Made by a program: the position numbers and the translations under genes. A DNA stretch of 14,607 nt, from NCBI GenBank assembly GCA_905201285.1, contig CAJKNM010000036.1:1-14607 (forward strand). Direction: 5' to 3'. Under the pieces are notes generated by a model. That model had not been told where the DNA came from and did not search any database. It worked only from the letters and a program-made list of their open reading frames with translations. Shown here one piece after another: positions 1 to 5,787 of this stretch (the first letter of the stretch is position 1; each line of letters starts with the position of its first letter). Source of the DNA: an uncultured Eubacteriales bacterium. GTDB taxonomy: Bacteria; Bacillota; Clostridia; Monoglobales; Monoglobaceae.

Positions 1-114
1 TTCATTCTTACCCTTGACTAATCACAGACGAGCATTTACAAGCTTTCAGGCGAAAATCTGCGATATTCTGTAAATTTGTTATGCCATTCTTTCATTGTTA
101 CTTTACACTACCTT
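1..114. other. Downstream flank of the EEP-family gene, no supported gene
   Basis: This stretch follows the TAA stop of the EEP-family gene. I see no good intrinsic terminator: a TTTACA/TGTAAA pair flanks a loop far too long for one. A 19-codon minus-strand reading frame (36-95, starting MKEWHNKF) looks somewhat protein-like but ends in a stop and has no well-spaced ribosome binding site. It may be the start of a broken gene or chance. Confidence 0.4.
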
Positions 115-894
115 TTATATTTTTTCAATTTCAAATTCCACGCACACGGGATAATGGTCGGATAAATATATGCCCTCATCGCAATCATCCCATATATACA
201 CGGATTTCACACTGTTTTTTATAGACTCGGTTGCAAAAATATAATCTATTTTAACAGCCTCCTGCCCCCAATTGTGAAATGTTACCGCTATTTTATCGGT
301 AATCTCGTAAACCTTAAATTTATCGTAGTTTTTACAAAAACTTATTGTGTCGGAATCAGGTTCTGCATTAAAGTCGCCTGCAATTATTGTTGGCATATCA
401 TCAATTTGATTACGCTCTCCGGTGGTTTTAAACACCTGACGGATTCCTTCAACTCTTGCTTCGTCCGATAGATCAAGATGTATATTCACTGCACGGAACA
501 CTCTTTTTGTAACCATATCGAGAAGTTTTAAGGTAATACATATTCTTGGGCATTCACTTTGATTTTCATATCTTGAGCCGGCAACATAAGGCGTTGGACT
601 TAGCCAATAGCTTTCAAATCCAAGCAACTGTATTCTTTCATTCAAAATTGCTGTGTACAAGCCCTCGCCTGTGTAATCATTTTCTCTCAAATGACCGATA
701 AAGGTATACTCCGGCAACATCCTTTTCAATAGTTCAAGATGTCCCTGTAGCATCTCCTGAAACATAATCACGTCAGGCTTTTCCCGCATTATCTTTTCAT
801 AAACCATTCCTGCGCGATGAACAAAACCGTTTACGCCATCACCTTTCCATACGCACCTGATATTAAATGTAACAACCTTTAAATTCTTATCCAT
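115..894 (-). CDS. Endonuclease/exonuclease/phosphatase (EEP) family protein
   Basis: A 259-residue protein that spans the EEP metal-dependent phosphodiesterase fold (DNase I / exonuclease III / sphingomyelinase superfamily) and little else. The expected motifs are present in order: TFNIR with Asn11, FQE with Glu47, NIHLD with His139, GDFN with Asp174 and Asn176, IDYIF with Asp217, and the terminal SDH with Asp246 and His247. All metal-binding and catalytic positions therefore look intact. There is no signal peptide or membrane segment, so it should be cytoplasmic. The ATG at 892-894 is preceded by AAGGAG (903-908) with an 8-base gap. The family includes nucleases, phosphatases and lipid phosphodiesterases, and nothing here fixes the substrate. 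The 273-base gap from the alpha-galactosidase gene and a candidate promoter suggest separate transcription. Family assignment is secure; function is open. Confidence 0.9.
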   Translation of the reverse strand: MDKNLKVVTFNIRCVWKGDGVNGFVHRAGMVYEKIMREKPDVIMFQEMLQGHLELLKRMLPEYTFIGHLRENDYTGEGLYTAILNERIQLLGFESYWLSPTPYVAGSRYENQSECPRICITLKLLDMVTKRVFRAVNIHLDLSDEARVEGIRQVFKTTGERNQIDDMPTIIAGDFNAEPDSDTISFCKNYDKFKVYEITDKIAVTFHNWGQEAVKIDYIFATESIKNSVKSVYIWDDCDEGIYLSDHYPVCVEFEIEKI

Positions 895-902
895 TATCTT
901 TT

Positions 903-908
903 CTCCTT
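903..908 (-). promoter_or_regulatory. Ribosome binding site of the EEP-family gene
   Basis: AAGGAG on the minus strand, 8 bases before the ATG at 892-894. It directly abuts the palindrome at 909-920. Confidence 0.75.
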
Positions 909-920
909 ATTAACGTTAAT
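909..920. promoter_or_regulatory. Perfect palindrome ATTAACGTTAAT, candidate operator
   Basis: A 12-base perfect inverted repeat with a central CG, lying between a candidate -10 box (933-938) and the ribosome binding site of the EEP-family gene. A transcript initiated from that -10 box would start near 926, which puts the palindrome just inside the transcript. Operators of LacI-family regulators are typically AT-flanked palindromes centred on CG, so this fits a LacI/CcpA-type site. No regulator gene is in the window; the role is inferred. Confidence 0.4.
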
Positions 921-932
921 CTCACGGCTTTA

Positions 933-938
933 ATTATA
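933..938 (-). promoter_or_regulatory. Candidate -10 box for the EEP-family gene
   Basis: The minus strand reads TATAAT exactly, 25 bases ahead of the ribosome binding site. The sequence 16-18 bases further upstream is A-rich and is not a recognisable TTGACA, so this is a half-supported sigma-A promoter. The location in a non-coding gap ahead of a gene adds weight. Confidence 0.35.
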
Positions 939-966
939 TACTACCGCGAACTATGTTTTTCTAAGA

Positions 967-1005
967 TTAGGTCCGCATTTCATCATAATGCCCCATTATT
1001 TTCAT
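967..1005 (-). other. 12-codon mini-ORF behind a strong ribosome binding site
   Basis: GGAGG (1011-1015 on the minus strand) lies 5 bases before an ATG at 1003-1005, but the frame (MKIMGHYDEMRT) closes with TAA after twelve codons. A strong translation start with almost nothing behind it suggests either the surviving head of a deleted gene or a leader peptide. I do not recognise the peptide, and no attenuator-like hairpin follows it. Confidence 0.25.
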
Positions 1006-1167
1006 TTTTTCCTCCGCTATTCCATGCTGTATTTATTTTTTCATTATCTGTTTTTATGTATCAATATAGGCTCATAAAATCGCTCCCTGCATTTTTATAA
1101 ATAGCCGCACCAAATTCGAAATGCGTTTCTGTTCATCAATACTTTAATGTCAGCAATCGCACTCCAA

Positions 1168-3303
1168 TTATTCCTTTTTTGTCAAAACAAGCACATTAGC
1201 ATCCATGTCTTTTCCGACAATTTTAAGATTTTCGCCATTTACCGAATAATTATTATCATATAAGCTGTCGGTAATTTCATAATTACCATCCAGATTCACA
1301 ATAAGCTCTTTTGCATTTTCAAAGAAGTGACTCACAACAAGCACGCGGTTTTTATCTTTAGAATAACGTACAACTGCCTGTGTTCCCTGCGGTTTTCGGT
1401 TGTTTATGAAGTTCGTTCGATAAATTAAACTTCTGCCAGCCCTTATTATATCTTTTACTTTTTCATAAAATTTTTCTGCCCCTTTAAGCATATCAACCTG
1501 CCAATCAAAAAGCCTGTCAATATTTCCGGACCAGCATAGTCTTCCGAGAAAGCCCGACGATATAACATAATGCATATGAGCGACATCAAAATTCTCTTTC
1601 AAAACACACCATATCTGGTTTTGTACAGGATGAATTAAATAATGCATATTTGCCGCAATCGCCGGAACCTCGATACTGTCAATACAGTCCGAATAGGAAC
1701 TCATAGCCGTTGCACTCATTATCCTTGAACCCAAGCGTGAGCCTCCGGTTGAACAATTTTCAATAATAATCCCCGGTATCTGCTCTTTGATTCTCACGAA
1801 AAACTCATATACACCATTCATCTGTTCAATGAGTCCATCGCCAAGGCTATCGGAACCATCGCATCCCAAACCAATGTTTGCATTATAATCTACTTTGATA
1901 TATCCAATATTGTTTTCGCGCAAAAACTTTATTACAACATTGTCAAGGTATTCCATTACTTCTTTTTTTCTGAAATCGAGGAATTTTGTCTGTCCCGAAT
2001 TGCAAGCAGCATTATTTATCGGAATGCCATCCTTTGTCAAATAATATTTATCATATTCAGGGCTCCATCTTTTCGCACGTTCCCTAACACATTCAAATTC
2101 CATCCATATTCCGGGAATCATACCCATTTTTCGGATTTCGTCAGCATATACTTTCAATCCGTCCGGGAATTTATTTTCATCAACTTCCCAATCTCCAACG
2201 CCGCCCTTTTGCCATCCGTCATCAACAACAAAGTATTTTACATCGGTGTCCTTAAGTATTTTGGCAATACTAATGAGCTTATCGTGTGATGTATTTCCTC
2301 TGTGCGTAACCCAATCGTTAAATATTATCGGCATACCGTTTTCTCCGTATGAATTAACGGCGCGCATATCCATTTCCGCCAAATCGTTCGAAACCTCTGC
2401 AATTCCGCCGCGTGATACCGCAACAAATGCTACGGGAGAAATATATTTTCCGCCGTTTGGAACTTTCTTTCTCCAGTGTCCAAACTTGTAATCGCCAATC
2501 CCGGCTGACAGCGATATTGGTGTGCCGCATCTCGAAAGCTCAATTTGCCATGTTGAATCAATCTTAGGCTTTATCCCCCATGTACAATTGTTTTCCGTAT
2601 CTTCAAGTGCCGCATAGGGATAATATCTACCCACAGTCTTTGAACCCAAAGCTCCTATTTTCTCGCATTCAAAAGAACCTCCGCTTGATTTTTCCATATT
2701 CATTTGAGAGAGTCTTTGCTCTACATGCTTACCTTCGGTTGCCCAACCGCCTTTAAATGTATGGTACAAAAAGTCCTTTGAGCCATCATCAAACTCAAAC
2801 ATACATAAATTATCCAAATTTGCCGATGTCAGCATTTCAAGCGTAACTTCATCACCTGTGTTATTAAAGAATTCGGAGGTAACCTCAAAACCATTTTCAC
2901 CATTATAGTTGCGCAGTCTGTGAACCGCCCCGTACCCTTCATCTGCTTTGACAACGGTAATAACTTCAGTATATTCTTTTTCGGTTAACACCTTCTGGCT
3001 TTCAAACTTAAGCCTTTTTGTGCTTTCGCTCATTTTATAACTGTTATCATACATTGGTGTATAATCTTTAGAGAGATGCAGGTGTACTATCGAACCTGAA
3101 AACCAATCGCAATTATTCTGAAACCCATATCTAAAAACCTCTTTTGTCATATATGTATCACATATTTTATTTGTATATTCATTAGGAAAAAGCAGCATAA
3201 ACACCGTCTCAGTTTCATTCATAACAACATAACGAACCGTAGTTTTTTCAAAAACATAGTCCGTGTACTTATAATTTGTATTTAATCCTTTATTTATATC
3301 CAT
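1168..3303 (-). CDS. GH36 alpha-galactosidase
   Basis: A 711-residue protein with the layout of glycoside hydrolase family 36: an N-terminal beta-sandwich (about 1-300), a TIM barrel (about 320-610) and a short C-terminal beta domain. The barrel carries the family landmarks VVDDGWQ (359-365), the IKVDYN block with predicted nucleophile Asp472, ENCSTGGSR (515-523), and SSYSDC with predicted acid/base Asp539. It would release terminal alpha-linked galactose by a retaining mechanism; alpha-N-acetylgalactosaminidase activity occurs in related proteins and is not excluded. There is no signal peptide, so it should act in the cytoplasm on imported oligosaccharides. I chose the ATG at 3301-3303 because AAGGAG lies 7 bases ahead; an in-frame start eight codons earlier has no such site. 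It is the last carbohydrate-active gene in transcription order here. The family is secure; the exact substrate is not. Confidence 0.93.
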   Translation of the reverse strand: MDINKGLNTNYKYTDYVFEKTTVRYVVMNETETVFMLLFPNEYTNKICDTYMTKEVFRYGFQNNCDWFSGSIVHLHLSKDYTPMYDNSYKMSESTKRLKFESQKVLTEKEYTEVITVVKADEGYGAVHRLRNYNGENGFEVTSEFFNNTGDEVTLEMLTSANLDNLCMFEFDDGSKDFLYHTFKGGWATEGKHVEQRLSQMNMEKSSGGSFECEKIGALGSKTVGRYYPYAALEDTENNCTWGIKPKIDSTWQIELSRCGTPISLSAGIGDYKFGHWRKKVPNGGKYISPVAFVAVSRGGIAEVSNDLAEMDMRAVNSYGENGMPIIFNDWVTHRGNTSHDKLISIAKILKDTDVKYFVVDDGWQKGGVGDWEVDENKFPDGLKVYADEIRKMGMIPGIWMEFECVRERAKRWSPEYDKYYLTKDGIPINNAACNSGQTKFLDFRKKEVMEYLDNVVIKFLRENNIGYIKVDYNANIGLGCDGSDSLGDGLIEQMNGVYEFFVRIKEQIPGIIIENCSTGGSRLGSRIMSATAMSSYSDCIDSIEVPAIAANMHYLIHPVQNQIWCVLKENFDVAHMHYVISSGFLGRLCWSGNIDRLFDWQVDMLKGAEKFYEKVKDIIRAGRSLIYRTNFINNRKPQGTQAVVRYSKDKNRVLVVSHFFENAKELIVNLDGNYEITDSLYDNNYSVNGENLKIVGKDMDANVLVLTKKE

Positions 3304-3310
3304 TAGAAAA

Positions 3311-3316
3311 CTCCTT
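3311..3316 (-). promoter_or_regulatory. Ribosome binding site deciding the GH36 start
   Basis: AAGGAG on the minus strand, 7 bases before the ATG at 3301-3303. It selects this ATG over an in-frame start eight codons upstream. Confidence 0.75.
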
Positions 3317-3354
3317 AAATATAACAAACAAATTTTTCTATCTCCTCAAACCGC

Positions 3355-3561
3355 TTATTCTCTTATAAATACGCTGTTCGTAAGCGCCCTAATATCGGTA
3401 TGCCTTTTCATAAACATTATTTTCACGCTTAAATCGCCCTCGGTATCCGGAATTTTTGCGGAAACGGTTTTGTTGTCGCTCTTTGAAACGCTTATAAACA
3501 CGCCTTTGCGGTACACTGTCATAAGCATAACACCGTTCGGATTCTGATTTTCTGCCGCCTT
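3355..3561 (-). pseudogene. Orphan C-terminal fragment of a secreted beta-sandwich domain
   Basis: A 68-codon open stretch ends in TAA (3355-3357) and reads like protein throughout, but has no plausible start: the first in-frame ATG (3526-3528) lacks a ribosome binding site and falls in mid-domain. The sequence around VMLMTVYRKG, IPDTEGDLSVKI and RALTNSVFI follows the same strand pattern as the C-terminal domain of the repeat protein in this window (NTLLVGVYDANG, GADTIKLFLWDD, KPTIQAKTL). In such secreted Firmicutes proteins this domain sits at the C-terminus. I infer that this is the tail of a secreted protein whose body has been lost, now abutting the esterase gene (its frame overlaps the esterase stop by 2 bases). 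Confidence 0.6.
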
Positions 3562-4576
3562 ATAATCCCAAAATCTTCGCGAGCACCGCGCCTATTTTCT
3601 CCGCCATAAAATGAAATCCCAAATCGTTCGGATGACACAAATCAACCGTACATGACAAATTGTATTTGTCGGGAAAAAACGTCTCGCCGTCTATGAAATA
3701 AATATTTTTATCACCTTTGCTTTTTGCATCTTCATAAAAGCTCCTGATATAATCACGTCGCCCCTTATTTTCACTCTCGGTTTTTTCACAGTCCGAACGG
3801 AAATCCGGTTTTGATATAATTATATACGGTATGTCGGCATGACTTTTTCTTACAACCTCATAAAAAGTCGGATATGTATTCTTCAGATGCTCAACATTCG
3901 GAGCATTGTGGTCATAATCGCATACAAACGCACACATATCCATGTTTGCAATATATTCCGCCATTTCCTTCTCGCCCTTTGCCCACCCTGCAAAGCCGAG
4001 ATTTACATAATCCATATTGTACGCTCTTGAAATCATCTGTTCATATATGTTACCCGGGTTGGACGCCCCAGCACCGTTTGTTATTGATGAGCCGTAGAAA
4101 ATCACCGGTTTGTTGTTTGCATATGCCTTTCCTTCACCGATTTCCGCATCGTCCTCTATGCCTATGTTACATGAAAGGACCTGTGAAAAACACGGAAACA
4201 CAAGCGTATATTCCCTTTCTTCACCTCGGTCAAACTCCGCAGTCGCTTCATATTCGGTCTGTTCCCCGACCTTGTCCGGATAAAACATGTGCACGGGAAT
4301 CTCCCTGTTTTCTTTAGACGCATACAAAACAAAACCGAATCTCAACCTCGGTGATTCAATACAGTCTAAAATTTTTCCGTATTTCACCTTAATGCCTATC
4401 CGCGGCGAATTTGTCTTAAAACGAACTCTGCAACCCGCAGAAAACCAATAGGCACCCGCTACTCCTTCGTTTACCGTCTTTGCAATACTTTCCGGCATCC
4501 TTGCGGTAATTCCGCTTTTTCCGTCATTAAAACCGTATCTGTAAAACGGCTTATTTTCTATACTTAACCACTTCAA
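3560..4576 (-). CDS. SGNH/GDSL-family carbohydrate esterase with N-terminal beta domain
   Basis: A 338-residue two-domain protein. Residues 1-150 form a beta-rich N-terminal domain; residues 155-335 are an SGNH hydrolase domain. Visible blocks are VIFYGSSIT with predicted nucleophile Ser164, NLGFAGW (block II Gly194), DYDHNAP (block III Asn224) and VDLCHPND with the catalytic pair Asp312 and His315. The layout matches bacterial GDSL esterases of the Lipase_GDSL_3 type, usually thought to deacylate carbohydrates. No signal peptide, so cytoplasmic. The start is TTG at 4574-4576, chosen because AAGGTGG lies 8 bases upstream. The gene follows the remnant of a second hydrolase by only 3 bases and the fucosidase by about 200, which suggests one operon and a role in removing acetyl or similar groups from imported oligosaccharides. 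The specificity is inferred. Confidence 0.87.
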   Translation of the reverse strand: MKWLSIENKPFYRYGFNDGKSGITARMPESIAKTVNEGVAGAYWFSAGCRVRFKTNSPRIGIKVKYGKILDCIESPRLRFGFVLYASKENREIPVHMFYPDKVGEQTEYEATAEFDRGEEREYTLVFPCFSQVLSCNIGIEDDAEIGEGKAYANNKPVIFYGSSITNGAGASNPGNIYEQMISRAYNMDYVNLGFAGWAKGEKEMAEYIANMDMCAFVCDYDHNAPNVEHLKNTYPTFYEVVRKSHADIPYIIISKPDFRSDCEKTESENKGRRDYIRSFYEDAKSKGDKNIYFIDGETFFPDKYNLSCTVDLCHPNDLGFHFMAEKIGAVLAKILGL

Positions 4577-4579
4577 TTA

Positions 4580-4778
4580 TTACACCACCTTTAATTCTCT
4601 GTCGCTCTTGTTCCACAGCAGTTCAATAAGTTTTTCCGTTTCATAAATTCCGCCGTGCGGATGGCGACACTGCAAGACTCTCGGATTCTGCCTCGTTCGG
4701 GAATACAATAATTGCGTCTTTATCGTCAAACATAAAACTCTCATACCTGAATCCGTGCCATAGCTTTTTCTCCGTCAT
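4580..4778 (-). pseudogene. Alpha/beta-hydrolase remnant: both ends joined out of frame, middle lost
   Basis: An ATG at 4776-4778 overlaps the fucosidase stop as ATGA, a classic coupled start. It begins MTEKKLWHGFRYESFMFDD, then a KDAIIVFPNEAES segment, which resembles the head of a prolyl-oligopeptidase-like alpha/beta-hydrolase (xylan-esterase-like). This frame stops at 4641-4643 after 45 codons. One frame over, the DNA encodes LQCRHPHGGIYETEKLIELL, then WNKSDRELKVV and a TAA at 4580-4582, which looks like the tail of such an enzyme, where an HPHG segment supplies the catalytic His. The two ends meet around 4660-4690. The active-site serine region and most of the fold are absent, so a frame-shifting internal deletion is the simplest explanation. 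Assignment is from memory of family motifs, not a search. Confidence 0.6.
4585..4591 (-). promoter_or_regulatory. Ribosome binding site supporting the TTG start of the esterase
   Basis: AAGGTGG on the minus strand, 8 bases before TTG at 4574-4576. It lies inside the last codons of the hydrolase remnant, so translation of the two was probably coupled originally. Confidence 0.65.
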
Positions 4779-5746
4779 TTATTCTTTCCTACCGCTCTCA
4801 GAATTTTTTCCGCCATTACCGGTATTCTGCCGAGGTAGTCTGGGCCGACATTTAACAGATAGTTGATACCTCTGTCGTTCAGGTGCTTTTTAATCTCTCT
4901 GACCTTGTCGGCGTCCTTCCATTCATTGTCAAACGTCTTGTAACCCCATGTAGTGTTAAGGGTTGTTGGCGCTTCAACCAATTCATCTCCAACGCTCTCG
5001 TTCGGGATTTCGTTATCACCGCAGGAACGGTAGTCGCCCTTGCCGTTTCCTATGCGTGAGTTAATAAGGCAGTTCGACTGATACTTTTTCACCATATCGT
5101 ACAGCTCGTCGCTCTGTTCCGGCGTAATAACGTGCGGCATATCAAACCATATGAGCGCAAGCTCACCGTAATTTGTCAGGATTTCTTTAAGCTGCGGCTT
5201 GATTTTCTTTTCAAAGCAAACAGAAAAGTCTTTTTTGCTGTCATCGGGAAAATCCCAGTCGTTGCTTTTTGCCTCCTCGTCACCCTCCTTCAGAGCATAT
5301 CCGCCCCCGTTTTCCTCGTGCCAGTCAAGCTCCTGTGAGTAGTAAAGTCCAAACTTCATATTGTGCTTTTTGCAGGCATCGGCAAGCTCCTTTATAACAT
5401 CTCTGCCGAACGGAGTTTTCTTTACTATGTTAAAATCGTCCGTCGCAGAATCATACATAGCAAATCCGTCATGATGCTTTGAAGTCATTACAATATACTT
5501 CATTCCCGCCGCCTCGGCAAGCTCTACCCATTCCTCAGCATTGAAATAAATCGGGTTAAACGCCTGTGCAAGCCTTTCGTACTCGCGGCAGGGGATTCTG
5601 AAATGGTATTGCAGCCACTCGCTCACACCCTCCGGACCCATTTCCTGTCTTTTTCCCTTCCATTCACCCGCCGGGAGCGCATATAAGCCCCAGTGAATCA
5701 TCAATCCGAATTTTGCTTCTTTAAACCATTTTTTGTTGTCTTCCAT
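4775..5746 (-). CDS. GH29 alpha-L-fucosidase, short single-domain form
   Basis: A 323-residue glycoside hydrolase family 29 barrel. It opens with WFKEAKFGLMIHWG (residues 7-20) and contains KHHDGFAMYDS (90-100) and LALIWFDM (196-203) with predicted nucleophile Asp202; NYLLNVGPD (295-303) marks the end of the barrel. It would hydrolyse terminal alpha-L-fucose with retention. The protein stops just after the barrel and lacks the C-terminal beta-sandwich of many GH29 enzymes; single-domain forms exist, so this need not be truncation. No signal peptide, so cytoplasmic. The ATG at 5744-5746 is chosen because AAAGGA lies 9 bases ahead; an upstream in-frame TTG would swallow that site. Its TGA overlaps the ATG of the hydrolase remnant. 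The acid/base residue cannot be fixed by eye. Confidence 0.92.
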   Translation of the reverse strand: MEDNKKWFKEAKFGLMIHWGLYALPAGEWKGKRQEMGPEGVSEWLQYHFRIPCREYERLAQAFNPIYFNAEEWVELAEAAGMKYIVMTSKHHDGFAMYDSATDDFNIVKKTPFGRDVIKELADACKKHNMKFGLYYSQELDWHEENGGGYALKEGDEEAKSNDWDFPDDSKKDFSVCFEKKIKPQLKEILTNYGELALIWFDMPHVITPEQSDELYDMVKKYQSNCLINSRIGNGKGDYRSCGDNEIPNESVGDELVEAPTTLNTTWGYKTFDNEWKDADKVREIKKHLNDRGINYLLNVGPDYLGRIPVMAEKILRAVGKNK

Positions 5747-5755
5747 AGTGAGTAT

Positions 5756-5761
5756 TCCTTT
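5756..5761 (-). promoter_or_regulatory. Ribosome binding site deciding the GH29 start
   Basis: AAAGGA on the minus strand, 9 bases before the ATG at 5744-5746, within the 41-base gap after the preceding hydrolase gene. Confidence 0.6.
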
Positions 5762-5787
5762 CGCAGTAATCAAAAATTTACAACTTC

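Larger units (their letters stand above)
895..1167. other. Intergenic region between the GH36 and EEP genes
   Basis: This AT-rich gap of 273 bases holds, in minus-strand order, the region after the GH36 stop, a strong ribosome binding site driving only a 12-codon frame (967-1005), a perfect TATAAT (933-938), a perfect 12-base palindrome (909-920) and the EEP ribosome binding site. I found no stable stem-loop with a T-tract that would terminate the GH36 transcript. Confidence 0.5.

Noticed and set aside
36..95. Minus-strand 19-codon frame starting MKEWHNKF after the EEP gene
   Set aside because: It ends quickly and has no well-spaced ribosome binding site. It could be the head of a broken gene, but there is too little to annotate.
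3874..4317. 147-codon plus-strand open frame opposite the esterase
   Set aside because: It is antisense to intact SGNH motifs, with proline-, histidine- and cysteine-rich composition typical of shadow frames.
4641..4778. The 45-codon frame MTEKKLWHGF... as a genuine small protein
   Set aside because: Its last dozen codons overlap a different frame that carries the more protein-like hydrolase tail, and the head resembles part of a much larger enzyme.
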